Source: Methylovirgula ligni (GTDB lineage: Bacteria > Pseudomonadota > Alphaproteobacteria > Rhizobiales > Beijerinckiaceae). Taken from it: a stretch of 64,000 nucleotides of DNA. Of the stretch, positions 51,727 to 62,086 are shown in pieces (position 1 is the first letter of the stretch; each line of letters opens with the position of its first letter). A program made the translations under genes and the position numbers. Below the pieces are notes generated by a model. The model was not told the DNA's origin, did no database searches, and saw nothing but the letters and a program-made list of their open reading frames with translations. Location: NCBI RefSeq assembly GCF_004135935.1, contig NZ_CP025086.1:496001-560000 (forward strand). The letters run 5' to 3'.

Positions 51727-53133
51727 TTATTGCGGAGTCTGCCAGGAGGCGAAAGCATCGTTGATCGCCCGCGTTCCCGAAGTGTTTTTTTCAAATGTGA
51801 GCTTCGCGATACGGCCGTTGTTCAGCATGATCGGAATGTCGATCCATTCGAGCTTCTTCAGAAGATCGGCGTTGTGCGCCTCGGCATCGCCGCGCGTGAG
51901 CCCGACCAGGAAGGAATTGTCCATGATCGGCACCACGATTCCCTTCAGCGCCTCGCCGCTCGGACTATCCTCGTTGCGTAACTGCGGCAGGCTGATTTCC
52001 TTGACGCCCCCTGTTGGGCTATCGGGCACGATCGAGAAAACAACAGTGATCGTGTGCGACGCCGACAGGCTCGGGTCGTTGTTCTTCTGAATATCGATCG
52101 TGGCCTTCAACTTGTCGTCCGGGACATCGATGTCACCATGCACGGCGCTCGCCAGCGGTTGCCCGGGCCCGTTGCTGACATTCTCCGTCTTCCAGATCAC
52201 CGTGCCGACATAGGTCTTTATCTTATTCGGCTCGTCGGGCGCCTCGACCAGCAGTGCCGCCCGGTAGGCGACGGGGACGGGATTGTTGGCGTCGGCCGGT
52301 TTTGCCGCAGCGGCAGGGGCCGATTCTGCGGCCGGAGCCGGCACCGCCGGGGTCGGGGCCGTCGTGTCAGCAACGGTCGGCGTGGCCGGGGCCGAGCCGT
52401 CGGCGCGCTGGGTGCTCTTGTCGTTGGCGTCAGCGGTTGTCTGCGGATGCGGTTTGAATGCCGCGAATTGATCAGGCCGGTCGCGCAATTTCCAGGCCGC
52501 GACCGCGACCAGCGCCACCAGAACAACGACAACGCCGACGACGATCCACAATCGATGGTTCTGCGGCGCATCCTCCAAATCCGGCTGCGGCGCGGCCGGA
52601 CGCGCGGCCGCGGAAGGCCGGGCGCGCGGCGGTTCCACGCGCGGCTCGCGCGGCGGAACAGGTTGCTGCGGCGCTGTGGGCGGCGGCTCGCTTGCCGGAT
52701 TGGGCGTAACCGGCGTGGGGCCGTTCTGGCCGCGAGCGCTCGGCGGCGCGGGGGGCTCGTCCCCCAAGACGGTGGCGCCATTCGGCCGGCGCGGTGTGGC
52801 CGGCTGCGCCGGCGCCTGCGGGGAAACTGGCTGACGCAGCGGCGGCGCGGGGCGCGGAGGGACGGCGGGTTTCGCTGTCACGGGGCGTTGCGGTTGTGGC
52901 TGTGGCTGCACGGGTTGGGCGCCCCCGCTCAATTCGCTCTCGATCCGCGCGACGGCGGCGTCGAGCGCCTCGCTTTCGCGGCGCAGATCGGCTTCCGGCA
53001 CCGGCGGCTGCAAACTCTGAAGCTGGCCCAGCAACGCCTTGCGCGCCCGCTCATACACTGCCCGGCGTGTTTCGGGCGTCGAATTCGGCAGGCCAGCGAC
53101 GGCTTTGGCCAGCAAGGGGTAATAATCAGCCAT
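51727..53133 (-). CDS. single-pass membrane protein of unknown function, Pro-rich linker
   Basis: 468 residues. N-terminus MADYYPLLAKAVAGLPNSTPETRRAVYERARKALLGQL with a helical bundle and coiled-coil-like part to about 70, then a roughly 110-residue Pro/Ala/Gln-rich disordered linker. One transmembrane helix (LWIVVGVVVVLVALVAVAAW) near 195-214, then a periplasmic domain of about 190 residues (AYRAALLVEAPDEPNKIKTYVGTVIWKTENV...). Seen widely in rhizobia as hypothetical. Function unknown. Confidence 0.8.
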   Translation of the reverse strand: MADYYPLLAKAVAGLPNSTPETRRAVYERARKALLGQLQSLQPPVPEADLRRESEALDAAVARIESELSGGAQPVQPQPQPQRPVTAKPAVPPRPAPPLRQPVSPQAPAQPATPRRPNGATVLGDEPPAPPSARGQNGPTPVTPNPASEPPPTAPQQPVPPREPRVEPPRARPSAAARPAAPQPDLEDAPQNHRLWIVVGVVVVLVALVAVAAWKLRDRPDQFAAFKPHPQTTADANDKSTQRADGSAPATPTVADTTAPTPAVPAPAAESAPAAAAKPADANNPVPVAYRAALLVEAPDEPNKIKTYVGTVIWKTENVSNGPGQPLASAVHGDIDVPDDKLKATIDIQKNNDPSLSASHTITVVFSIVPDSPTGGVKEISLPQLRNEDSPSGEALKGIVVPIMDNSFLVGLTRGDAEAHNADLLKKLEWIDIPIMLNNGRIAKLTFEKNTSGTRAINDAFASWQTPQ

Positions 53134-53222
53134 GTCTCTTCAGACCACACTCGATCTAGGGCAAAACCACGGCACGGAATGCACCATTGCGGCGCCGCCG
53201 GGCGAATTCCACGGGGCGAACT

Positions 53223-54521
53223 CTAACGATCCTGAAAAGGATTATGAACCAGAATTGTGTCTTCGCGCTCGGGACTCGTCGAGAGCAACGCCACCGGCGC
53301 TTCGATCAATTCCTCGATCCGGCGCACATATTTGATCGCCTGCGCCGGCAGATCGGCCCAGGAACGCGCCCCCGCCGTCGTCTCCTGCCAGCCGGGAATC
53401 GATTCATAGATCGGCTCCAGCCGCTGCTGGATCGCCTGCGCCGCCGGCATCCGGTCGAGCCGTTCGCCATCGAGATTATAGCCGACGCAGACCTTGATCT
53501 CTTCGAGGCCGTCAAGAATGTCGAGTTTGGTCAGGGCGATCCCGTCGATGCCGCAGGTCTTCACCGCCTGGCGCACCAGCACGGCATCGAACCAGCCGCA
53601 GCGCCGGCGCCGCCCGGTATTGACGCCATATTCGTGGCCGCGATCGCCCAGGAACTGCCCGATCTCGTCGTGCAATTCGGTCGGAAACGGACCACCGCCG
53701 ACGCGGGTCGTATAGGCCTTGGCAATGCCAAGCACATAGCCGATGGCCTTCGCGCCGAGGCCCGAGCCCGTGGCCGCATTGGCGGCCACCGTGTTCGACG
53801 AGGTGACGAACGGATAAGTGCCGTGATCGACATCGAGCATCGCGCCCTGCGCGCCCTCGAACAGAATGCGACGCCCGTCGCGGCGATAGGTTTCGAGAAG
53901 ATCCCAGGTCGCGTCCATGAACGGCAGGACTTTCGCCGCCACGGACAAGAGTTCGTCCCGCACCGCCGCGGCTGAAACCGCCGGCATGCCGAGGCCCGCC
54001 CGCAGCGGCGTGTGATGCGCCAACAGCCGGGCGATCTTCTCGTCGAGCGTATCCGGGTCGGCGAGGTCCATCAGCCGCAGCGCCCGGCGTCCAACCTTAT
54101 CCTCATAAGCGGGGCCGATGCCGCGCTTCGTCGTGCCGATCTTCACCCCTTCGGTGATCGCCGATTCGCGGAAGGCATCGAGATCGCGGTGAAGCGACAG
54201 GATCAGCGTGACGTTTTCCGCGATCTTGAGATTGTTGGGGGAGATGCCGACGCCCTGCGATTCGAGCTTGGCAATCTCGGCGACGAGATGATGCGGATCG
54301 AGCACCACGCCATTGCCGATGACCGAGAGCTTGCCGGGACGCACGATGCCCGACGGCAACAGGGCGAGCTTGTAGGTCTGGTCACCGATGACGAGCGTGT
54401 GGCCGGCATTGTGACCACCTTGGAAGCGGACGACGACATCCGCCTCGAGCGATAGCCAGTCGACGATCTTGCCCTTGCCTTCGTCGCCCCATTGAGCGCC
54501 GACCACCACCACATTCGCCAT
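53223..54521 (-). CDS. purA: adenylosuccinate synthetase
   Basis: 432 residues; IMP + Asp + GTP to adenylosuccinate in AMP synthesis. Motifs [45 protein letters not shown] and [12 protein letters not shown] 54521 has GGAG about 12 bases upstream. A terminator-like hairpin with a long T tail sits 23 bases before that start. Divergent from kup. Confidence 0.97.
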   Translation of the reverse strand: MANVVVVGAQWGDEGKGKIVDWLSLEADVVVRFQGGHNAGHTLVIGDQTYKLALLPSGIVRPGKLSVIGNGVVLDPHHLVAEIAKLESQGVGISPNNLKIAENVTLILSLHRDLDAFRESAITEGVKIGTTKRGIGPAYEDKVGRRALRLMDLADPDTLDEKIARLLAHHTPLRAGLGMPAVSAAAVRDELLSVAAKVLPFMDATWDLLETYRRDGRRILFEGAQGAMLDVDHGTYPFVTSSNTVAANAATGSGLGAKAIGYVLGIAKAYTTRVGGGPFPTELHDEIGQFLGDRGHEYGVNTGRRRRCGWFDAVLVRQAVKTCGIDGIALTKLDILDGLEEIKVCVGYNLDGERLDRMPAAQAIQQRLEPIYESIPGWQETTAGARSWADLPAQAIKYVRRIEELIEAPVALLSTSPEREDTILVHNPFQDR

Positions 54522-54543
54522 GGCGCGACTAATTCTCCGGAAA

Positions 54544-54590
54544 ACAAAAGAAAAACCCCGGCGCGACCTGCAACGGCAGCACCGGGGCTC
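54544..54590 (-). terminator. intrinsic-terminator-like hairpin in the purA leader
   Basis: On the minus strand: CCCCGG (54587-54582), inner stem CTGC/GCAG with a CGTT loop, CCGGGG (54561-54556), then TTTTTCTTTTGTTTT. The T tail ends 23 bases before the purA ATG and just before its ribosome-binding site. Since the divergent kup gene leaves no room for another minus-strand gene upstream, this is a candidate transcription attenuator. Confidence 0.75.
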
Positions 54591-54675
54591 ATTGCGCCGA
54601 CCAGATACACGAGGCCGCCCGGAGAGTAAAGGCGTTCAAAGATTCGCGGAATCGCCTTATTCCGCCGCCGCCGTT

Positions 54676-56622
54676 ATGAAGATGCCATCCGCATCGGCGA
54701 ATCGGGCCGCAATCGGAGACCTTGCCGTGCCCCAAGACAAAAGCGCCGATCCAAATCGCCCTGCCAGCCAAACCAGCCGGAGCCTCGCCGGCATCGGCCT
54801 TGCCGCGCTCGGCGTTGTGTTCGGCGATATCGGCACGAGCCCGCTCTATACGTTGAAGACGGTGCTGGACGTGACCGGCGGCGCGAGCCAGCAGCACGTG
54901 CTCGGCGTCCTCTCGCTGCTGATCTGGACGCTGATCATCGTCACCTCGATCAAATATGTGTCCTTCGCCATGCGCGTCGACAACGACGGCGAGGGCGGCA
55001 TATTGGCGTTGATGTCGCTGCTCGGCATCAAGCGGCGGCAGCGCCCGCTCATCGTTGCGGTCGGCCTCTTCGGCGCGGCGCTGATCTATGGCGACGGCGC
55101 GATCACCCCGGCAATCTCGGTCCTTTCTGCTCTCGAAGGCTTGCAGATCGCCGCGCCCCAACTGCATAATTTTATCCTGCCGCTGACGGTCGTGATCCTC
55201 ATCGGGCTCTTCGCCGCGCAGCCGCTCGGCACCGCCAAAATCGGCCGCGCCTTCGGCCCCGTGATGCTGCTCTGGTTCGTCGCGATCGCCGTGCTCGGCC
55301 TCATGTCACTGGCACGCCACCCCGCAGTCCTCGTCGCCTTGAGCCCGACCTATGCGGCAAGCTTCCTCATTCATGGCGGCTGGGTTTCGTTTCTGGTGCT
55401 CGGCGCCGTCTTCCTCTGCGTGACCGGGGCCGAGGCACTCTACGCCGACATGGGCCATTTCGGCGCCGGGCCGATCCGCCTCGCCTGGTATGTCGTCGTC
55501 TTCCCGAGCCTGATCCTGAACTACGCCGGGCAGGCCGCGCTGGTCGCGGCGGGCGGTGCGACCGAGGGCAATATTTTCTACCAGCTCTGCCCGCACCCAT
55601 TGCTGATGCCGTTCATCGTCCTCGCCACGGCCGCGACGATCATCGCCAGCCAGTCGATCATTTCCGGCGCTTTTTCGATGACGCGGCAGGCGATCAATCT
55701 CGGCTGGCTGCCGCGGCTCAAGATCACCCAGACGTCGAAAGAGGGTTTCGGCCAGATCTATGTCGGCGCGGTGAACTGGATTTTGATGGTGGCGACGATC
55801 GGCCTCGCGCTCGCCTTCAGGAAATCCGACAATCTCGCATCGGCCTATGGCATCGCCGTCTCGGCGACGATGCTGATGACGACCGTACTGCTCTTCATAG
55901 CCATGCGCGAAATCTGGGGCTGGAGCCTCGCCGCCGCCGGTGCTGTCGCAGGCTGCTTCTTTATTGTCGATCTGAGCTTCTTCCTCGCCAATATGACCAA
56001 GCTCGCCGAAGGCGGCTATGTGCCGCTGGCGCTCGCGGCGCTCGTCTATGGCGTGATGTATATCTGGCACCGGGGCATACAGGCGGTCGGCTGGAAGATC
56101 GCGGCCATAACAACGCCACTCAAAGATTTTTGCGCCAATCTGCAAAGCCGGAATATCGTCCGCGTGCCCGGCACCGCCGTCTTCCTGACGCGGGCACAGA
56201 GCGCGACGCCGCCCATCGTCGCCTGGTATGTGCGGACCTGCCGCAGTCTGCATCGGCAGGTCATCGCTGTCAGCGTCGTCATGGAGCAGCGGGCCTATGT
56301 CGGCAAGGCCGAGCGTGTTACGCTTGAAGAGGTCTGGCCGGGCTTCTGGCGCGCCGTCGCGCATTACGGCTTCATGCAGCGGCCGAACGTGCCTGCCCTG
56401 GCGCTGGCCCTCCACGCCAAAGACCCGCGGATCGATCTCTCCGATGTGGTTTATTTCATCGGCACGGAAACTGTGGTGCCGAGCAAGAACCGCAAATCGG
56501 CAATGCCGCGCTGGCAGGAGGCGATCTTCGCGGCGCTGGACCGCAATGCCGCCCATCTCAGCGACTTCCTGCAATTGCCGCCGGAACAGGTGGTGGAGAT
56601 CGGCCGGCAGATTCCGATTTGA
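54676..56622 (+). CDS. kup: potassium transport protein Kup
   Basis: 648 residues from ATG 54676; earlier in-frame sequence runs through the purA leader and is not coding. Twelve-helix Kup/HAK/KUP H+/K+ symporter: LAGIGLAALGVVFGDIGTSPLYTLK, YGDGAITPAISVLSALEGL, ADMGHFGAGPIRLAWY, QALVAAGGATEGNIFYQLCP-like filter region. A C-terminal cytoplasmic domain of about 170 residues. Its stop abuts the convergent transglycosylase gene with no gap. Confidence 0.95.
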   Translation: MKMPSASANRAAIGDLAVPQDKSADPNRPASQTSRSLAGIGLAALGVVFGDIGTSPLYTLKTVLDVTGGASQQHVLGVLSLLIWTLIIVTSIKYVSFAMRVDNDGEGGILALMSLLGIKRRQRPLIVAVGLFGAALIYGDGAITPAISVLSALEGLQIAAPQLHNFILPLTVVILIGLFAAQPLGTAKIGRAFGPVMLLWFVAIAVLGLMSLARHPAVLVALSPTYAASFLIHGGWVSFLVLGAVFLCVTGAEALYADMGHFGAGPIRLAWYVVVFPSLILNYAGQAALVAAGGATEGNIFYQLCPHPLLMPFIVLATAATIIASQSIISGAFSMTRQAINLGWLPRLKITQTSKEGFGQIYVGAVNWILMVATIGLALAFRKSDNLASAYGIAVSATMLMTTVLLFIAMREIWGWSLAAAGAVAGCFFIVDLSFFLANMTKLAEGGYVPLALAALVYGVMYIWHRGIQAVGWKIAAITTPLKDFCANLQSRNIVRVPGTAVFLTRAQSATPPIVAWYVRTCRSLHRQVIAVSVVMEQRAYVGKAERVTLEEVWPGFWRAVAHYGFMQRPNVPALALALHAKDPRIDLSDVVYFIGTETVVPSKNRKSAMPRWQEAIFAALDRNAAHLSDFLQLPPEQVVEIGRQIPI

Positions 56623-57105
56623 TCAAGGCGATGCGGATTTGACGGGCTTCGGCGCCTCCAAAGACGGCGAGTCAGCGGTGCGCATCACGCCGAGCATATG
56701 GCGGTGCTTGGCGAGATAATAAAAGCCCGATGAATAAAGCTGTAGAGCCCGCGCCTCGTTGCCGTTGGAAAGACGATAGGCATTGGCGAGATAGGGCACG
56801 CCATAGGTGAGATTGACTTCGGGATCGAGCAGGCCCGCCGGCGCACCGCGATAACCCATGCCGCGCGCGGTGACATACGTGATCTGCATCAGCCCGTAGA
56901 AGCGACGATTGAGTGCCGCAGAATTATAGCCGCTCTCCTTGGCGATGACGCGGCGCACGAGATGCTCCGGCACGCCATGACGATGCGCGTAGCGCGCGAT
57001 CAGCGGATCGAGCGCCGGCACGGGCTTTTCTGTTGCAGACGCGGCGGAACACAGAAGCGTCACCGCAGCGGCAAGCAAGGCAGATCGTGGCCATTGCGAA
57101 GTCAT
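56623..57105 (-). CDS. lytic transglycosylase domain protein
   Basis: 160 residues. Signal peptide (LLAAAVTLLCSAASA), then a family 1 SLT domain with catalytic Glu in VIAKESGYN, GLMQITYVTARGMGY and ANAYRLSNGNEARALQLYSSG. Cleaves peptidoglycan glycan strands to anhydro-muropeptides, the substrate of the AmpG-type permease seen at 25 kb. Short for the family, with no extra domains. Directly adjacent to the kup stop. Confidence 0.9.
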   Translation of the reverse strand: MTSQWPRSALLAAAVTLLCSAASATEKPVPALDPLIARYAHRHGVPEHLVRRVIAKESGYNSAALNRRFYGLMQITYVTARGMGYRGAPAGLLDPEVNLTYGVPYLANAYRLSNGNEARALQLYSSGFYYLAKHRHMLGVMRTADSPSLEAPKPVKSASP

Positions 57106-57170
57106 CGCCCGCAGCTAGGCGCAAAGATTTAGGCCTCAGCACGGCAGCATAAGCGGGGCTTTTACGGCAA

Positions 57171-57244
57171 CGTCATTGCGAGCGAAGCGAAGCAATCCAG
57201 GAATCTAGCTGGATTGCTTCGCCGCTGCGCGTCTCGCAATGACG
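57171..57244. repeat. alphaproteobacterial palindromic element
   Basis: Outer arms CGTCATTGCGAG/CTCGCAATGACG and inner arms AGCGAAGCAATCCA/TGGATTGCTTCGC make a long imperfect hairpin. A well-known repeat type in alphaproteobacteria. It lies just after the sdhB stop and before the transglycosylase start, and may end sdh transcription. Confidence 0.9.
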
Positions 57245-57250
57245 GCTGGA

Positions 57251-58030
57251 TTAAAGCTGCCGCTCGATCATCAGATCCTTGATGTCGGCGATGGCCTTGG
57301 CGGGATTGAGGCCCTTCGGGCACGCCTTGGCGCAATTCATGATCGTATGGCAGCGATAGAGCCGGAACGGATCTTCGACATTGTCGAGCCGCTCACCCGT
57401 CGCCTCGTCGCGCGAATCGCTGATCCAGCGATAGGCCTGAAGCAAAACCGCCGGACCGAGATAACGGTCGCTGTTCCACCAATAGCTTGGGCATGAGGTC
57501 GAGCAGCAGGCGCACAGGATGCACTCATAGAGGCCATCGAGCTTGGCGCGGTCGGACGGCGTCTGGCGCCATTCCTTCTCCGGCGCCGGCGTGATCGTCT
57601 GCAGCCAGGGCTGCACCGAAGCATGCTGCGCATAGAAATTGGTGAGGTCCGGCACGAGGTCCTTGACGACGCTCATATGCGGCAACGGATAGATCGCGAT
57701 GGCGCCCTTCACCTCGGTCATCGACCTGGTGCAGGCGAGCGTGTTGGTGCCGTCGATGTTCATCGCGCAGGAGCCGCAAACGCCCTCGCGGCAGGAGCGG
57801 CGGAAGGTCAGCGTCGGATCGACCTTGTTCTTGATCCAGATGATCGCGTCGAGAACCATCGGTCCGCAATCGTCAACATTGACGAAATAGGTGTCCACTC
57901 GCGGATTGAGATTGTCGTCCGGGTTCCAGCGATAGATGTGGAACTCGCGCAGATTGACCGCGCCCTCGGGCTTCGGCCAGGTCTTGCCCTTGCTGATTGT
58001 CGAGTTCTTGGGAAGGGTAAGCTGAACCAT
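57251..58030 (-). CDS. sdhB: succinate dehydrogenase iron-sulfur subunit
   Basis: 259 residues. Three cluster sites: [22 protein letters not shown] ([2Fe-2S]), [12 protein letters not shown] ([4Fe-4S]) and [17 protein letters not shown] ([3Fe-4S] and [4Fe-4S]). Carries electrons from SdhA to quinone. Last gene of sdhCDAB; 22 bases after sdhA. Confidence 0.98.
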   Translation of the reverse strand: MVQLTLPKNSTISKGKTWPKPEGAVNLREFHIYRWNPDDNLNPRVDTYFVNVDDCGPMVLDAIIWIKNKVDPTLTFRRSCREGVCGSCAMNIDGTNTLACTRSMTEVKGAIAIYPLPHMSVVKDLVPDLTNFYAQHASVQPWLQTITPAPEKEWRQTPSDRAKLDGLYECILCACCSTSCPSYWWNSDRYLGPAVLLQAYRWISDSRDEATGERLDNVEDPFRLYRCHTIMNCAKACPKGLNPAKAIADIKDLMIERQL

Positions 58031-58052
58031 AATCTTCCTCTACATCAATCGC

Positions 58053-59882
58053 TCAATACACGCGCGCCTTGGGCTCAATATAGGCGATCTCATTGGTCAT
58101 CGTGTAGCTATGCACCGGCCGGTAATCGATGCTGACGGTGCGCTTCTCCGGATCGATCGAAGCCAAAGTGTGCTTCATCCAGTTCGTGTCGTCGCGCTCC
58201 GGGTAATCCTCGCGCGCATGGGCGCCGCGCGATTCGGTCCTGTTGGCGGCGCCATCCATCGTGACGACGGCTTGGACAATGAGATTGTCGAATTCGAGCG
58301 TCTCGACAAGATCGGAATTCCAGACGAGCGAGCGGTCGGAAACGCGAATATCGTCGCGCGCCGCCCAGACCTCGTGGATGAGTTTCGAGCCTTCGATCAG
58401 CGTCTCGCCGGTCCGATAGACGGCGCAATTGTTCTGCATGACCTTCTGCATCCGCAGCCGCAGTTCGGCCGTCGGGGTGCTGCCGCTGGCATAGCGGAAA
58501 TGGTCAAGCCGCGTCAGCGCCTGGTCGGCGGAATCCGCCGCAAGTTCGGCCTGCTTGGCGCCGGGCACGACGACCTCGGCCGCGCGCGCCGCCGCCGAGC
58601 GGCCGAAGACGATGAGATCGATCAGCGAATTGGAGCCGAGCCTGTTGGCGCCGTGGACGGAAACGCAAGCCGCCTCGCCGATCGCCATCAGGCCGGGAAC
58701 GACGACATCCGGATCATCGCCCTTCTTGACGACCACTTCGCTGTGAAAATTCGTCTGGATACCGCCCATGTTGTAGTGAACCGTCGGCAACACCGGGATC
58801 GGCTCCTTGGTGAGATCGACGCCGGCGAAAATCCGCGCGCTCTCGGAAATGCCGGGCAGACGCTCGTGCAGCACCTTGGGATCGAGATGATCGAGGTGCA
58901 GATAGATATGATCCTTGTTGCGGCCAACGCCGCGGCCCTCGCGGATTTCCATCGTCATGGCGCGCGAAACCATGTCGCGCGGCGCGAGATCCTTCACCGA
59001 CGGCGCGTAACGCTCCATGAAGCGCTCGCCTTCGCCATTGGTCAGGTAGCCGCCTTCGCCGCGCGCGCCCTCGGTGATGAGGCAGCCGGCGCCGTAGATG
59101 CCGGTCGGATGGAACTGCACGAATTCCATGTCCTGCAGCGGCAGGCCGGCGCGCAGAATCATCGCATTGCCGTCGCCAGTGCAGGTATGCGCAGAGGTGG
59201 CGGAGAAATAGGCCCGGCCGTAACCGCCGGTAGCGAGCATTACGAGTTGCGAGCGAAAGCGGTGGATCGTCCCATCGTCGAGCTTGAGACAGATGACGCC
59301 GCAACAGCGGCCATTTTCCATGATGAGGTCGATGGCGAAATATTCGATGAAGAATTCAGCCGAATGGCGCAAAGCCTGACCGTAGAGCGTGTGCAGCAGC
59401 GCATGGCCGGTGCGATCGGCGGCGGCGCACGTACGCTGCGCCGGCGGCCCTTTGCCGAAATCCGTGGTCATGCCGCCGAAGGGGCGCTGATAGATGCGCC
59501 CGTCTTCGGTGCGCGAAAACGGCACGCCCCAATGCTCCAGCTCATAGACCGCGGCGGGCGCATGGCGCACCATATATTCGATCGAATCCTGATCGCCGAG
59601 CCAGTCCGACCCTTTCACGGTGTCGTACATGTGCCATTTCCAATTGTCCGGCCCCATATTGGCGAGCGAGGCGGCAACGCCGCCCTGGGCTGCGACGGTA
59701 TGCGAGCGGGTCGGGAAGACCTTGGTGATCGCGGCGGTGCGCAGCCCCGCCTCCGCACAGCCGACGATGGCGCGCAGGCCCGCGCCGCCGGCGCCGATGA
59801 CGACGACATCGAAAACATGATCGACGATCGGATAAGCTTTCCCGTTGATGCCGGGTGCCGTGCCGAAGCCTTCAGCCGCCAT
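58053..59882 (-). CDS. sdhA: succinate dehydrogenase flavoprotein subunit
   Basis: 609 residues. FAD-binding [22 protein letters not shown], the histidyl-FAD region [17 protein letters not shown], the substrate region [23 protein letters not shown] and active-site Arg [15 protein letters not shown]. Oxidises succinate to fumarate in the TCA cycle. Start ATG 59882. Complete. Confidence 0.98.
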   Translation of the reverse strand: MAAEGFGTAPGINGKAYPIVDHVFDVVVIGAGGAGLRAIVGCAEAGLRTAAITKVFPTRSHTVAAQGGVAASLANMGPDNWKWHMYDTVKGSDWLGDQDSIEYMVRHAPAAVYELEHWGVPFSRTEDGRIYQRPFGGMTTDFGKGPPAQRTCAAADRTGHALLHTLYGQALRHSAEFFIEYFAIDLIMENGRCCGVICLKLDDGTIHRFRSQLVMLATGGYGRAYFSATSAHTCTGDGNAMILRAGLPLQDMEFVQFHPTGIYGAGCLITEGARGEGGYLTNGEGERFMERYAPSVKDLAPRDMVSRAMTMEIREGRGVGRNKDHIYLHLDHLDPKVLHERLPGISESARIFAGVDLTKEPIPVLPTVHYNMGGIQTNFHSEVVVKKGDDPDVVVPGLMAIGEAACVSVHGANRLGSNSLIDLIVFGRSAAARAAEVVVPGAKQAELAADSADQALTRLDHFRYASGSTPTAELRLRMQKVMQNNCAVYRTGETLIEGSKLIHEVWAARDDIRVSDRSLVWNSDLVETLEFDNLIVQAVVTMDGAANRTESRGAHAREDYPERDDTNWMKHTLASIDPEKRTVSIDYRPVHSYTMTNEIAYIEPKARVY

Positions 59883-59918
59883 ACCTTTTCACCTTCTCCA
59901 GCGAATGCCGGTTCGATC

Positions 59919-60314
59919 TCAAAAGAGGCTCAGTTTGAGCACAGCGAAAATCGCCGCGACGCCGAAGCCGATCGAGAACAGAGTATTGCCGATCATGGCC
60001 CATTCCTTGGCGCGGGGCGCATGGATGTAATCGTCGAGGATCGACTGCATCCCCACGCGCATATGCACGATGCTGGCAAGGATGAAGAGCAGCAGAAAGA
60101 TCGCCGTGCAGGGATGCGCGAATTCGTCCCGCACATCGGCCACATGGGTTTTTCCCACGAGGCGCAGCACAATCCAGATGAAAGCGATGGCAAGCGGCAC
60201 CAGGGCGGCAGTCGTAACCCGCATCAGCCAGAGATCGCCGGTGCCGGTTCTGGCGGCGCCGAGAAACCTGACTCTGCCGGCCGAGCTGCGGATGGAGGAA
60301 GGATCGTGCGTCAT
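59919..60314 (-). CDS. sdhD: succinate dehydrogenase membrane anchor subunit
   Basis: 131 residues with three helices (VTTAALVPLAIAFIWIVLRLV, AIFLLLFILASIVHMRVGM, WAMIGNTLFSIGFGVAAIFAVL). HMRVGMQSILDDY matches the SdhD quinone-site motif (H..G...I..DY). 36 bases before sdhA; 25 after sdhC. Confidence 0.95.
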   Translation of the reverse strand: MTHDPSSIRSSAGRVRFLGAARTGTGDLWLMRVTTAALVPLAIAFIWIVLRLVGKTHVADVRDEFAHPCTAIFLLLFILASIVHMRVGMQSILDDYIHAPRAKEWAMIGNTLFSIGFGVAAIFAVLKLSLF

Positions 60315-60339
60315 GCTTTATCCCGTCGCATCGGAGGCC

Positions 60340-60750
60340 CTAGCCCAGATGGGCTGCGATGAAGATGATGAGCGTCGTGACCACGCTCGCGGCCAAGGTG
60401 CCGACGGCGAGATATTCGCGCCATTCCTTGTCGAAGCCGTAGCCGGCATCCCAGATCAGGTGGCGGATACCGCCGAAGAAATGCAGCAGCAGCGCGAAAG
60501 CGAAGCCGAAGAGAACGAGCTGGCCGATAAAAGAGCCGAAGAACCAGCTGGCAAAGGTGAAGCCCGCGCCGGTGGCGGCGGCGAGCAGATACCAGACGAG
60601 AAAGAGCGTGCCGACGTAAAGCGCGATGCCCGAAATTCGATGGGCGATCGACATCACCATGGTCAGCATCGGCCGGTAAATGGAAAGATGCGGCGACAGC
60701 GGGCGCCGCAATTCGATATCCTGGCCCTGTTTCGCCTCGATCCCTGCCAT
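60340..60750 (-). CDS. sdhC: succinate dehydrogenase cytochrome b556 subunit
   Basis: 136 residues from ATG 60750. RPLSPHLSIYRPMLTMVMSIAHRISG is the SdhC signature (S-x-H-R-x-S-G, including the quinone-site Ser and Arg) and HFFGGIRHLIWD holds the haem b His. The frame continues upstream to 61002 but is not SdhC. First gene of the operon. Confidence 0.95.
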   Translation of the reverse strand: MAGIEAKQGQDIELRRPLSPHLSIYRPMLTMVMSIAHRISGIALYVGTLFLVWYLLAAATGAGFTFASWFFGSFIGQLVLFGFAFALLLHFFGGIRHLIWDAGYGFDKEWREYLAVGTLAASVVTTLIIFIAAHLG

Positions 60751-60952
60751 CAACCCCCTCCCCGATGCTGACGCATGCCGCCTCGCGGATATCCTATCGC
60801 GCCTTGCCGCAATGTGACCTGTTGCAGACAAGACACCTAGCGGCCTTATACGGAGCACGTGCTGCGATGCAAGGGGCCAATTCGCACAGGTACGGATTGA
60901 AAAAAAAGCTGATTCGCTCCATTTTAGAATTGCGTGTTCTCCGAACGCGCTA

Positions 60953-61382
60953 GGAAAGGATCGAGCCACTGGTTTCGACAATTGCCCGTGAAACGGTAGC
61001 ATTACCGTTCCCTCCGGTGCGGGAATCCGTTGAATCCCAACCCGGCGTGCTGGTGCAGACTGTGCTGCGGTGTCTGGAAGATGCCAAGGTTGAGGAAATT
61101 GTCTGCATCGATCTCAATGGCAAGACTGCGCTCGCCGATACCATGATCATCGCGACCGGCCGCTCCAACACGCATGTTGGCGCCGCGGCGGAGCGTGTCA
61201 TGAAGGCGCTCAAGGAATTGGGCGTCGTAGCGCCGCGCGTCGAAGGATTGTCAAACTGCGACTGGGTGTTGGTGGACGCCGGCGATGCCATCGTCCATCT
61301 CTTCCGGCCCGAAGTGCGGCAATTCTACAACCTGGAAAAAATGTGGGGGCAAGACCGGCCGGGCGCAGGCCAGGCCGGCTGA
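60953..61382 (+). CDS. rsfS: ribosome silencing factor RsfS
   Basis: RsfS binds L14 and blocks subunit joining in starvation. The core TVLRCLEDAKVEEIVCIDLNGKTALADTMIIATGRSNTHVGAAAERVMKAL is characteristic. The start is unresolved: the region has no in-frame ATG. GTG 61017 gives 121 residues but lacks a ribosome-binding site, while AGGAAAGG at 60952-60959 points to CTG 60969. The coordinate given covers both choices from the ribosome-binding site. rlmH follows. Confidence 0.88.
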
Positions 61383-61479
61383 GAGCCACAGTTTCCGCCT
61401 GTCGATCGGCGCGCGAGTCATTGCGGCGCGCAGAGCCTGTTTTTTTGTGCAATGCCGGCTCGGCCGGAGGCTTGGTCCG

Positions 61480-61962
61480 GTGCGTTTGCTCCTGATTTCC
61501 GTCGGACGGGCAAAGCCCGGCCCCGAGCGCGATCTCGTCGCGCGTTATCTTTTGCGGGCGGCGGCGATCGGCCGCAGCATCGGCATCCAGCCCATCGAAT
61601 TGCGCGAGATCGACGAAAGCCGCGCCCGGCGGACGCAGGATCGCAAGCTCGAAGAGGCGAAAACGATCCGCGCCGCACTCGGCACCGATGCGCATGTCAT
61701 CGCCTGCGACGAAACGGGTAAAGCGATCACCAGCACCGATTTCGCCACCCAACTTGGCACCGCGCGGGATAATGGCGCCGCGACGCTCGGCCTCGTCCTC
61801 GGCGGACCGGACGGGCTCGATCCCGCCTTCCGGGCGGAGGCGCGGCTTGTCCTCGCCTTCGGCGCCATGACCTGGCCGCATCAATTGGCCCGGGCGCTCG
61901 CCGCCGAACAGATTTATCGCGCAACGACTATCCTTTCAGGCCACCCTTATCACCGGAATTGA
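61480..61962 (+). CDS. rlmH: 23S rRNA (pseudouridine1915-N3)-methyltransferase RlmH
   Basis: 160 residues from GTG 61480, which has GGAGG 9 bases upstream. SPOUT methyltransferase: LLLISVGRAKPGPERDLVARYL, FATQLGTARDNGAATLGLVLGGPDGL (SAM knot) and the C-terminal ILSGHPYHRN, essential in RlmH (usually P-YHR). Modifies helix 69. Co-transcribed with rsfS by position. Confidence 0.94.
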   Translation: MRLLLISVGRAKPGPERDLVARYLLRAAAIGRSIGIQPIELREIDESRARRTQDRKLEEAKTIRAALGTDAHVIACDETGKAITSTDFATQLGTARDNGAATLGLVLGGPDGLDPAFRAEARLVLAFGAMTWPHQLARALAAEQIYRATTILSGHPYHRN

Positions 61963-62086
61963 CGCTATTCGCGGCCGCGGATTTTGTTGAAGGGCCTGTC
62001 GCGCCATACTTCGGCCATTGCCGCTTCAATAGCTGTGATTCGTGACGCCGCCCAACGCGCCCGTCCATTGGGACAAGCACCGCCTC

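Noticed and set aside
58110-60362. 750-codon plus-strand open frame over sdhA and sdhD
   Set aside because: Exactly antisense to well-supported sdh genes and rich in Arg/Asp/Glu from reversed codons; shadow.
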